In this document: piece after piece, positions 57,924 through 64,000 of the stretch
Layout: the number at the start of each line of letters is the position of its first letter
How positions within the stretch are numbered: the stretch's first letter is position 1
From: Vandammella animalimorsus
Lineage (GTDB): Bacteria > Pseudomonadota > Gammaproteobacteria > Burkholderiales > Burkholderiaceae_C
Assembly: GCF_002285285.1 (NCBI RefSeq)
Contig: NZ_NSJF01000001.1
Span: forward strand, 558,001-622,000
Length of the DNA stretch: 64,000 nucleotides
Reading direction: 5' to 3'
Position numbers and translations under genes: made by a program
The notes under the pieces: model-generated
The model's input: the letters and a program-made list of their open reading frames with translations, nothing else
Told to the model about the DNA's origin: nothing
Database searches by the model: none

Positions 57924-58676
57924 TCAGTCCAGCAGGGTGTCCATCAGGTCGATCATGAACTCGGCGTCTTCTTCGCTCATGGCTTCGAAGCCGCCGCCCA
58001 TGCCCAGCTCGTCGAGCACCGGCTGGCCATCGGGCGTGCCATTGAGGCCCAGCAGCGCTGCACCGATGCGCTGGGCCATCTCTGGCTCCACGCTGCCCTG
58101 CACCAGCAGCACATGGGTGATGTCGGCCAGTTTGCTCTCGATCAGTGGCTTGAGCTGCGAGCGCGTCAGGCGCGAGAGCGAGTGGTAGGCCTCGGCCAGG
58201 AAGAAGCTGGCATCGACCTCACCCTTGATGGCCAGGCGCGCGGCGGCCTGGTAGTTGTCCACCAGCTGCCATTGCACGTCGGCATCTCCCAGGTCGGCCG
58301 GCTCCAGCAGGCGCAGGCCGATGAGCTTGACGTCCTTGTTGTCGGTCAGCGCGATGCGTGCGCCGGGCTGCAGGTCTTCCACGCTGCCCAGCGCCGAGAC
58401 GGCGCTGGTGGCGATGACCATTTCATCGGATTTGCCCACCGGTCGCGCGATGGCGCGATAGCCAGCCTCGCGCACCATCGAGGCAGCATCGAACGGGTTG
58501 GCATAGACCAAATGCACATGGCCCTGGGCGATGAGCTCGGCCTGCTCGGCCGCCGAGGCTGGGGTCAGCAGGTGCAGATGCAGCCCCGACTTCTTCTGCA
58601 GCAGGGTGTTGAGCATGTGCCAGCCAGCAAAGCGCTCGGGGGCGAAATCCGGTGCGATCAGCAGATTCAGTGTCAT
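57924..58676 (-). CDS. PhnD-like substrate-binding domain protein, no signal peptide
   Basis: This 250-residue protein has the type-2 periplasmic-binding-protein pattern of the phosphate/phosphonate (PhnD) group: LNLLIAPDFAPERF, ELIAQGHVHLVYANPFDAAS, ARIALTDNKDVKLIGLRLLE, AIKGEVDASFFLAEAYHSLS. It starts directly with the fold, so no export signal is present and it should work in the cytoplasm, perhaps as a ligand sensor. An acidic tail (MSEEDAEFMIDLMDTLLD) may bind a partner. ATGA overlap with the PAS gene fixes the start at 58676. The ligand is unknown. Confidence 0.8.
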   Translation of the reverse strand: MTLNLLIAPDFAPERFAGWHMLNTLLQKKSGLHLHLLTPASAAEQAELIAQGHVHLVYANPFDAASMVREAGYRAIARPVGKSDEMVIATSAVSALGSVEDLQPGARIALTDNKDVKLIGLRLLEPADLGDADVQWQLVDNYQAAARLAIKGEVDASFFLAEAYHSLSRLTRSQLKPLIESKLADITHVLLVQGSVEPEMAQRIGAALLGLNGTPDGQPVLDELGMGGGFEAMSEEDAEFMIDLMDTLLD

Positions 58677-59167
58677 GACGCGCTCCCTTCGGCGGCCAGC
58701 CATTGCTGATACAAGGCGCTCATCTCAGCAATCTTCTTGCGAGATGGCTTGCGACGCACCGAGGTGTAGCCCACGATTTGTCCGTTGCGCACATTGGGCA
58801 CGGCCGTGGCGTAAACCCAGTAGTGCGCGCCGTCCTTGCGCAGGTTTTTCACGTAGCCGTGCCACTTTTTGCCTGCGGCGACGGTGTCCCACAAATCCTT
58901 GAAGGCCGCGCGGGGCATGTCTGGGTGGCGCAGCACGCAGTGCGGCTGGCCGATGAGCTCCTCGCGCGTGTAGCCCGAGAGCTCGACGAAGGCCTCGTTG
59001 GCGTGGGTGATGATGCCTTGCAGGTCGGTGCGGGAGATGATCAGCCGCCCGTCCGGGTAGGGGATTTCACGCTGACTGACCTGCACTGTGCGGCTGCTGC
59101 CGTCGTGAAAGTGCAGCGTATGCGTTTGCTGCGCGTCATCAGCGGGTTGCATCGGGGGGAATGCCAT
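58673..59167 (-). CDS. Aer-type PAS domain protein without transducer domains
   Basis: This 164-residue protein is essentially a single PAS domain (about 40-140) very like the FAD-binding PAS of the aerotaxis receptor Aer: SRTDLQGIITHANEAFVELS, GQPHCVLRHPDMPRAAFKDL, VKNLRKDGAHYWVYATAVP. R80, H81 and D83 match the Aer residues known to be needed for FAD binding. There is no HAMP, membrane or methyl-accepting domain, so the signal must pass by protein contact. It lies 18 bases after the roadblock gene and overlaps the PhnD-like gene. A redox or oxygen sensor is likely. Confidence 0.85.
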   Translation of the reverse strand: MAFPPMQPADDAQQTHTLHFHDGSSRTVQVSQREIPYPDGRLIISRTDLQGIITHANEAFVELSGYTREELIGQPHCVLRHPDMPRAAFKDLWDTVAAGKKWHGYVKNLRKDGAHYWVYATAVPNVRNGQIVGYTSVRRKPSRKKIAEMSALYQQWLAAEGSAS

Positions 59168-59185
59168 TGGCCGGCCCTCCTTGCG

Positions 59186-59548
59186 TCAAACCAGCTTGGA
59201 CAGCGCTTCGGCTGCGCGCTTGATGTCCAGAAACAGCAAACCGAGCTTGGCGTTGTGCTTGGCCAGCACGGTCAGCACCGCCTCCGTGCCCGAGGAGCTC
59301 ATGATGACGTAGCCGCGATCGCCCTGCAGCAGCACGCGCTCGAGCGTGCCGCGCGCCAGCTCGCGCACGGCGCGGTCGCCCAGTGACAGCAGCGCCGCCG
59401 ACATCGCACCCACGCGATCCTCGTCCATGCCGTTGGGCAGTGCGGAGGCAATCATCAGCCCGTCGGTGGAGATCAGCGCGGAGGCCTCCACATCGGCCGA
59501 GGAGCCCTTGAGTTCTTCCAGCACCTGCTGGAGCATGTCGGTACGCAT
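59186..59548 (-). CDS. Roadblock/LC7 domain protein (MglB/CvnB-like), first gene of the operon
   Basis: This is a 120-residue single-domain roadblock protein: MLQQVLEELKGSSADVEASA, LISTDGLMIASALP, DEDRVGAMSAALLSLGDRAV, RVLLQGDRGYVIMSSSG, AVLTVLAKHNAKLGLLFLDI. Such proteins dimerise and regulate small Ras-like GTPases as activators or exchange factors. AAGAAGGGA precedes the ATG. The probable partner is the GTPase encoded five genes downstream. Family is clear; pairing is inferred from the shared operon. Confidence 0.9.
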   Translation of the reverse strand: MRTDMLQQVLEELKGSSADVEASALISTDGLMIASALPNGMDEDRVGAMSAALLSLGDRAVRELARGTLERVLLQGDRGYVIMSSSGTEAVLTVLAKHNAKLGLLFLDIKRAAEALSKLV

Positions 59549-60088
59549 GGTCAGTCCCTTCTTTTTCAGATTGAATGCCCAGCGCCAAAACCTGCCTGCA
59601 GCGGCGCAGTCGCCCTGCGCCGCTGTGGCCAGGTGGCCATGGGCTCAAGAGATGCCCCGCAAGAATCCAGCAGCCAAGCGGGCGTTGGATTCTTGCAAGG
59701 CACCCCTGACAGCAATTGCTACATTTGAATACAAAACGGCACAAAAAGGAAGATTTCGCCTGAATTTGCTTGGATCGAAAGTCACATTCTTGCAGGGCTT
59801 TTAAAATTGTGATAGCGAGTTTATGCGATAGTGTCGTCAAAGCGAATCGCTGTTTGACCAGGCCCTGTTCACGCTGGCCAAGCTTGGCGCTGCAAAGTGA
59901 CGCTGGCTTCTGCTCAGCTTTGTTTGCCAGTCTTATAGGTTGCTGGGTACGGTGGGCGGGCAAAGGCATCGTTTACAATTTTGTATCAATGTTTCCAATC
60001 GCCTGCCAGTCCAGCCCAATTGACGCTGCGGCGCAGCAATGGGTGATGGCGCCAGCGACGGCCAGATCAATTTTTCAAGGGAGTTGCC
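59549..60088. promoter_or_regulatory. 540-base divergent control region with two hairpins
   Basis: No gene is supported here. Two perfect 11-bp inverted repeats lie in what would be the leader of the minus-strand GTPase operon. One is CAGCGGCGCAG/CTGCGCCGCTG (59599-59625, 5-base loop). The other is GCAAGAATCCA/TGGATTCTTGC (59659-59696, 16-base centre). The stretch 59697-59850 is AT-rich and probably holds promoters. TACAAT at 59975-59980 could be a -10 for the DUF47-pit genes but lacks a good -35. No Pho box was found. Confidence 0.5.
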
Positions 60089-60739
60089 ATGCTGTTCGGG
60101 AAGCTCTTGCCTCGTGAGGGCAATTTTTTTGCGCTGTTCAACCAGCACGCCGATTACGTCATGCGCGCGGCCCAGGCGCTGCTAGAGCTGGTGGACAACT
60201 ACAGTGATCCGGCTGCGCGCGAGCGCCACAACCGCGCCATCGACGATGCCGAGCACGAGGCCGATGCGATCACCAACCAGGTCAACAGGGCCATTCACCA
60301 GACCTTCATCACCCCTATTGACCGTGAGCAGATCCACAGCCTGATCAATGCGCTGGACGATGTGGCCGATCTGATTCAAGACGTGGCTGAGGCGCTGGTG
60401 CTCTACGACGTGCAAAAGCTCACCCCAGCCATGCGCAATCTGGCGGAGCTGGATTTGCGCTGCTGCGAGCGCCTGCACAGCGCCATCGCCATGCTCGACA
60501 AGATTGCCGATGCCAGCGTGGCCGAGGCGGCCCTGAAAACCTGCGAGGAGATCGACCAGCTCGAAAGCGATGCCGACCGCGTGCTGCGCACGGCCATGAG
60601 CGCGCTGTTCCGTGAGGATCTTGACGACGTGCGCGAGCTCATCAAGCTCAAGGCCATCTATGAGTTGCTGGAGACCATCAGCGACCGCTGCGAGGACGTG
60701 GCCAACATCGTCGAAGGCATCGTGCTGGAAAACTCCTGA
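60089..60739 (+). CDS. DUF47 (PhoU-like) phosphate-transport regulator
   Basis: This 216-residue all-helical protein is of the DUF47/TIGR00153 family: LPREGNFFALFNQHADYVMR, DAEHEADAITNQVNRAIHQT, FITPIDREQIHSLINALDDV, SDADRVLRTAMSALFRED, and ISDRCEDVANIVEGIVLENS. The repeated acidic ExxxD motifs would hold metal clusters as in PhoU. Members are nearly always next to a Pit transporter and are thought to control it; here pit follows 87 bases later. Confidence 0.92.
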   Translation: MLFGKLLPREGNFFALFNQHADYVMRAAQALLELVDNYSDPAARERHNRAIDDAEHEADAITNQVNRAIHQTFITPIDREQIHSLINALDDVADLIQDVAEALVLYDVQKLTPAMRNLAELDLRCCERLHSAIAMLDKIADASVAEAALKTCEEIDQLESDADRVLRTAMSALFREDLDDVRELIKLKAIYELLETISDRCEDVANIVEGIVLENS

Positions 60740-60826
60740 ACATGCCTGGGCCTGGGGTGCGCAAAGCCCAGCTGGCCTAGCGTGCGCCTTGGCTATGCCC
60801 TTAAACCCGTTTTGCAGGATTGAGCG

Positions 60827-61846
60827 ATGGAAGTGATGGCAGTGACGCAGGCCGCCCTGTGGGTGGTGGTCTTGCTGGTGGTATTGGCCCTGGTGTTTGA
60901 CTTCATGAATGGCTTTCACGATGCGGCCAACTCGATTGCCACCGTGGTTTCCACAGGCGTGCTCAAGCCCACGCACGCTGTGCTGTTTGCGGCTTTTTTC
61001 AACTTCATTGCCATCTTTGTTTTTCACCTGAGTGTGGCCGCCACCGTGGGCAAGGGCATTGTTGCGCCGCAGTTCGTCGATACCCATGTGGTTTTCGGCG
61101 CGCTGGTCGGGGCCATCAGCTGGAACTTGCTGACTTGGTATTACGGCATCCCCAGCAGCTCCTCGCATGCGCTGATCGGCGGCATTGTGGGCGCTGTCAT
61201 CGCCAAGTCCGGCCCGGGCGCGCTGGAGCTGCTGGGCGTGGCCAAGGTGGTGCTGTTCATCTTCGTCTCGCCGCTGCTGGGCTACCTGCTGGGCTCGCTG
61301 ATGATGGTGGCCGTGGCCTGGCTGTTTCGGCGCACCCGGCCCGGCCATGTGGACAAGTGGTTCCGTCGCTTGCAGTTGGTTTCGGCTGGCGCTTACAGCC
61401 TGGGCCATGGCGGCAACGATGCGCAAAAGACCATCGGCATCATCTGGCTGCTGCTCATTGGCACCGGCTACATGGGGCAGGAGGCCAGCGCCCCGCCGAT
61501 GTGGGTGATCCTCTCGTGCTATGCGGCCATTGCGCTGGGCACCATGTTCGGCGGCTGGCGCATCGTCAAGACCATGGGCCAGAAGATCACCAAGCTCAAG
61601 CCCGTGGGCGGCTTTTGCGCCGAAACCGGTGGCGCGCTGACGCTGTTTCTGGCCACCATCATCGGTATTCCCGTCTCCACCACGCACACCATCACCGGCG
61701 CCATCGTGGGCGTGGGCTCCACCCAGCGCGCCAGCGCCGTGCGCTGGGGCGTGGCCGGCAACATCGTCTGGGCCTGGATCTTTACCATCCCGGCCAGCGC
61801 CTTTGTGGCTGCGCTGGCCTACTGGCTCAGCCTGTTGATTTACTGA
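60827..61846 (+). CDS. pit: Inorganic phosphate transporter, Pit family
   Basis: This 339-residue membrane protein has about ten hydrophobic helices and the two inverted Pit signatures: FDFMNGFHDAANSIATVVST near the start and SAGAYSLGHGGNDAQKTIGI in the middle. It takes up metal-phosphate with protons. The later motifs GIPVSTTHTITGAIVGVG are also typical. It is paired with the upstream DUF47 gene. A start at 60836 is possible instead of 60827. Confidence 0.95.
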   Translation: MEVMAVTQAALWVVVLLVVLALVFDFMNGFHDAANSIATVVSTGVLKPTHAVLFAAFFNFIAIFVFHLSVAATVGKGIVAPQFVDTHVVFGALVGAISWNLLTWYYGIPSSSSHALIGGIVGAVIAKSGPGALELLGVAKVVLFIFVSPLLGYLLGSLMMVAVAWLFRRTRPGHVDKWFRRLQLVSAGAYSLGHGGNDAQKTIGIIWLLLIGTGYMGQEASAPPMWVILSCYAAIALGTMFGGWRIVKTMGQKITKLKPVGGFCAETGGALTLFLATIIGIPVSTTHTITGAIVGVGSTQRASAVRWGVAGNIVWAWIFTIPASAFVAALAYWLSLLIY

Positions 61847-61919
61847 AACCCATCAAGCGCCTGCCCCCGAGCCATGATCTGCACGCAGGCGCTTTGAAAC
61901 CACCGATCAGGATTGCCCC

Positions 61920-62561
61920 ATGAGCATCAACCACGACACGCTGCACATCGTCGATCACCCGCTGGTGCAGCACAAACTCACGCTGATGCGCGTCAAGACC
62001 GCCAGCACCAGCAGCTTTCGCCGCCTGCTGCACGAGCTGAGCACGCTCATGGCCTATGAGGTCACGCGCGACATGCCAGTGCACATGGTGCAGATCGAAA
62101 CCCCGCTGGAGACCATGCAGGCGCCGATGATCGACGGCAAGAAGCTGGTGCTGGTGTCGATCCTGCGCGCTGGTGGCGGCATCCTCGAAGGCGTGCTCGA
62201 CGTCGTGCCTGGCGCGCGCGTGGGGCATATCGGCCTGTACCGCGACCCCAAGACGCTGCAGGCCGTGGAGTACTACTTCAAGATGCCTTCCGAGGTGGCC
62301 GAGCGCGACGTCATCCTGGTCGATCCCATGCTGGCCACCGGCAATTCGGTCGTGGCCGCCGTCGATCGCGTCAAATCGCTGGGGCCGCGCTCGATCAAGT
62401 TCCTGTGCCTGTTGGCCGCGCCCGAGGGGGTGCAGTTGCTGCAAAAGGCCCACCCGGACGTGCACATCTACACCGCCGCGCTGGATCGTGAGCTCAACGA
62501 GCACGGCTACATCCTGCCTGGCCTGGGCGACGCGGGCGACCGCATCTTCGGCACCAAGTAA
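61920..62561 (+). CDS. upp: Uracil phosphoribosyltransferase
   Basis: This enzyme makes UMP from uracil and PRPP in pyrimidine salvage. The 213-residue protein has the family's [14 protein letters not shown] at the N-terminus, [12 protein letters not shown], the PRPP loop [15 protein letters not shown] and the uracil-binding C-terminal [18 protein letters not shown]. It lies 73 bases after pit. Confidence 0.97.
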   Translation: MSINHDTLHIVDHPLVQHKLTLMRVKTASTSSFRRLLHELSTLMAYEVTRDMPVHMVQIETPLETMQAPMIDGKKLVLVSILRAGGGILEGVLDVVPGARVGHIGLYRDPKTLQAVEYYFKMPSEVAERDVILVDPMLATGNSVVAAVDRVKSLGPRSIKFLCLLAAPEGVQLLQKAHPDVHIYTAALDRELNEHGYILPGLGDAGDRIFGTK

Positions 62562-62579
62562 GCGGCCGCACGCCACGCC

Positions 62580-62674
62580 AGCCGCGCATTGCGCCCTGCG
62601 CGGCTGACTGGCCCAGCCAAGCCAGGGCGGCAGGCATCGCGCCTGCTATTGCACAGGCTTGCACAGGCGCGATG
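62580..62674. terminator. Two inverted repeats between convergent upp and lysS
   Basis: AGCCGCGCA/TGCGCGGCT (62580-62588 and 62597-62605) is a perfect 9-bp stem just after upp. CATCGCGCCTG/CAGGCGCGATG (62635-62645 and 62664-62674) is a perfect 11-bp stem just before the lysS end. Neither has a strong T tract, so they are possible rather than certain terminators serving both directions. Confidence 0.5.
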
Positions 62675-62691
62675 GCAGGCGCTCAGGCTTT

Positions 62692-64000
62692 TCAAGCCTC
62701 CTGCCGGTGGCGCAAGGCAGGGAACAGGATCACGTCGCGGATGCTGGCGCTGTCGGTCAGCAGCATCATCAATCGGTCGATGCCGATGCCGCAGCCGCCT
62801 GCGGGCGGCATGCCGTATTCCAGCGCACGAATGAAGTCGTGGTCGAAGTACATGGCCTCGTCATCGCCGCTGTCCTTGGCCTGCACCTGGGCGTTGAAGC
62901 GCGCGGCCTGGTCCTGCGCGTCGTTGAGCTCGGAAAAGCCATTGGCCATTTCACGACCGGTGATGTAGAGCTCGAAGCGCTCGGTCACTTCCGGGCGCTG
63001 GTCGTTGGCGCGCGCCAGCGGCGAGATCTCCGTGGGGTGCTCCATGATGAAAGTGGGCTGCCAGAGCTTGGCCTCGACCACTTCCTCGAACAGCAGCACC
63101 TGCAGGCCGGCCAGGCTGCGGCGCTCGAGCTGCTGCTCCTGCGCGTCGATGCCCGCGCGCGCCAGCGCCTGCAACAGCCACTGGCGATCGTCCACGGCGC
63201 TGCCGCCTTCGCAATGCTGCATGATGGCCTCGCGGATGGTCATGCGCGCAAAGGGCTGGGCCAGATCCACGGCCTGGCCTTGGTAGTTCAGCTTCAAGCT
63301 GCCCGCGGCCTGCAAGGCGGTGTGGCGGATCAGCGCCTCGGTGAAGTCCATCAGATCGCGGTAGTTCCAGTACGCGGCGTAGAACTCCATCATCGTGAAC
63401 TCGGGGTTGTGGCGCACCGAGATGCCTTCGTTGCGGAAGTTGCGGTTGATCTCGAACACGCGCTCGAAACCGCCGACGATCAGGCGTTTGAGGTAGAGCT
63501 CAGGGGCGATGCGCAGGAACATGTCTTGCTCCAGCGCGTTGTGGTGCGTCACAAAGGGGCGCGCATTGGCGCCGCCGGGGATGGGATGCAGCATCGGCGT
63601 TTCCACTTCCAGAAAGCCATGCTCGACCATGAAGGCCCGCATACCGGAAATGGCCTGGCTGCGCTGCACGAAGCGCTGGCGCGTGCTGGCATCGCTGATG
63701 AGATCCACATAACGCTGGCGGTATTTGAGCTCCTGATCGGCCACACCGTGGAACTTATCGGGCAGGGGGCGCAGGCTTTTGGTGAGCATGCGCAGTTGAT
63801 CGGCCTGGATGGACAGCTCGCCAGTCTTGGTTTTGAACAGCACCCCCTCGGCGGCAATGATGTCGCCCAGATCCCAGCGTTTGAACTGGGCATAAAGCTC
63901 CTCGCCCACGCCATCGCGCGTGATGTAGAGCTGGATGCGGCCTGTGGCGTCCTGAATGGTGGCAAAGCTGGCCTTGCCCATGACGCGCTTGAGCATCATG
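62692..64000 (-). CDS. lysS: Lysyl-tRNA synthetase, class II, 5' end outside window
   Basis: The visible 436 or so residues cover the C-terminal part of the anticodon-binding domain and all of the catalytic domain. Motif 1 region is [20 protein letters not shown], motif 2 [20 protein letters not shown] and motif 3 [12 protein letters not shown]. The frame is open to the right edge, so roughly 65-75 N-terminal residues (with the true start) are missing compared with LysS of about 505. The ATG codons at the edge are internal methionines ([12 protein letters not shown]). Confidence 0.96.
   Translation of the reverse strand, partial: MMLKRVMGKASFATIQDATGRIQLYITRDGVGEELYAQFKRWDLGDIIAAEGVLFKTKTGELSIQADQLRMLTKSLRPLPDKFHGVADQELKYRQRYVDLISDASTRQRFVQRSQAISGMRAFMVEHGFLEVETPMLHPIPGGANARPFVTHHNALEQDMFLRIAPELYLKRLIVGGFERVFEINRNFRNEGISVRHNPEFTMMEFYAAYWNYRDLMDFTEALIRHTALQAAGSLKLNYQGQAVDLAQPFARMTIREAIMQHCEGGSAVDDRQWLLQALARAGIDAQEQQLERRSLAGLQVLLFEEVVEAKLWQPTFIMEHPTEISPLARANDQRPEVTERFELYITGREMANGFSELNDAQDQAARFNAQVQAKDSGDDEAMYFDHDFIRALEYGMPPAGGCGIGIDRLMMLLTDSASIRDVILFPALRHRQEA

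Noticed and set aside
59941-59990. Pho box upstream of the DUF47-pit genes
   Set aside because: No pair of CTGTCAT-like direct repeats could be found; only a -10-like TACAAT is present.

Overview
The window is G+C-rich, densely coded DNA from a betaproteobacterium, most likely a Burkholderiales / Comamonadaceae-type organism. This rests on the base composition, the housekeeping set (mdh, acnB, ftsK, trxB, hrpA, lolA, amn, upp, lysS), the methylmalonyl-CoA gene cluster and the intergenic repeats. No species is claimed. No tRNA, rRNA, CRISPR array or transposase was seen.

Layout. (1) 1-4.7 kb, minus strand: a tetrathionate respiration locus. It holds the sensor kinase ttrS, the regulator ttrR, the iron-sulfur subunit ttrB and the membrane subunit ttrC, which runs off the left edge; a catalytic ttrA would be expected beyond it. 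(2) 4.9-10.4 kb, plus: TCA-cycle genes mdh, a citrate-lyase-like CoA-ester lyase, a small lipoprotein gene and acnB, closed by a clear terminator. (3) 10.5-24.8 kb, plus: the propionyl-CoA to succinyl-CoA route (methylmalonyl-CoA mutase, MeaB chaperone, carboxylase beta and alpha subunits, a VOC protein that may be the epimerase) plus bioB. It is interrupted by accessory genes: a ribbon-helix-helix/PIN toxin-antitoxin pair, a DUF4260 membrane protein, a helix-hairpin-helix protein, VOC and cupin proteins, hipBA and an Mrr-type nuclease. (4) 24.8-31 kb: a Sel1-repeat protein, an EI24 membrane protein with a proline-rich repeat tail, an M14 peptidase lipoprotein, a P1-family peptidase and dtd. 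(5) 31-45.4 kb: trxB and ftsK (divergent), a thioredoxin-like protein, DUF2889, a 1373-residue DUF11 surface protein, DUF1543 and hrpA. (6) 45.4-54.3 kb: an elaborate intergenic inverted-repeat element, a three-gene ABC exporter, a membrane-bound Mrr-like nuclease with a zinc ribbon, AMP nucleosidase and lolA. (7) 54.3-59.6 kb, minus: a seven-gene operon that I consider the most interesting part of the window. (8) 60-64 kb: a DUF47/Pit phosphate transport pair, upp and lysS (cut by the right edge).

The seven-gene operon reads, in transcription order: roadblock/LC7 protein, Aer-type PAS protein without transducer domains, PhnD-like binding protein without a signal peptide, an unknown protein, a large protein with a receiver-like N-terminus and a proline/alanine linker, a CvnD/MglA-like small GTPase, and a last protein whose C-terminal half looks like a second, divergent roadblock domain. 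Genes abut or overlap by four bases at several junctions. The parts suggest a cytoplasmic redox- and ligand-sensing module that controls a small GTPase. The individual families are known; the output of this combination is not evident from the sequence.
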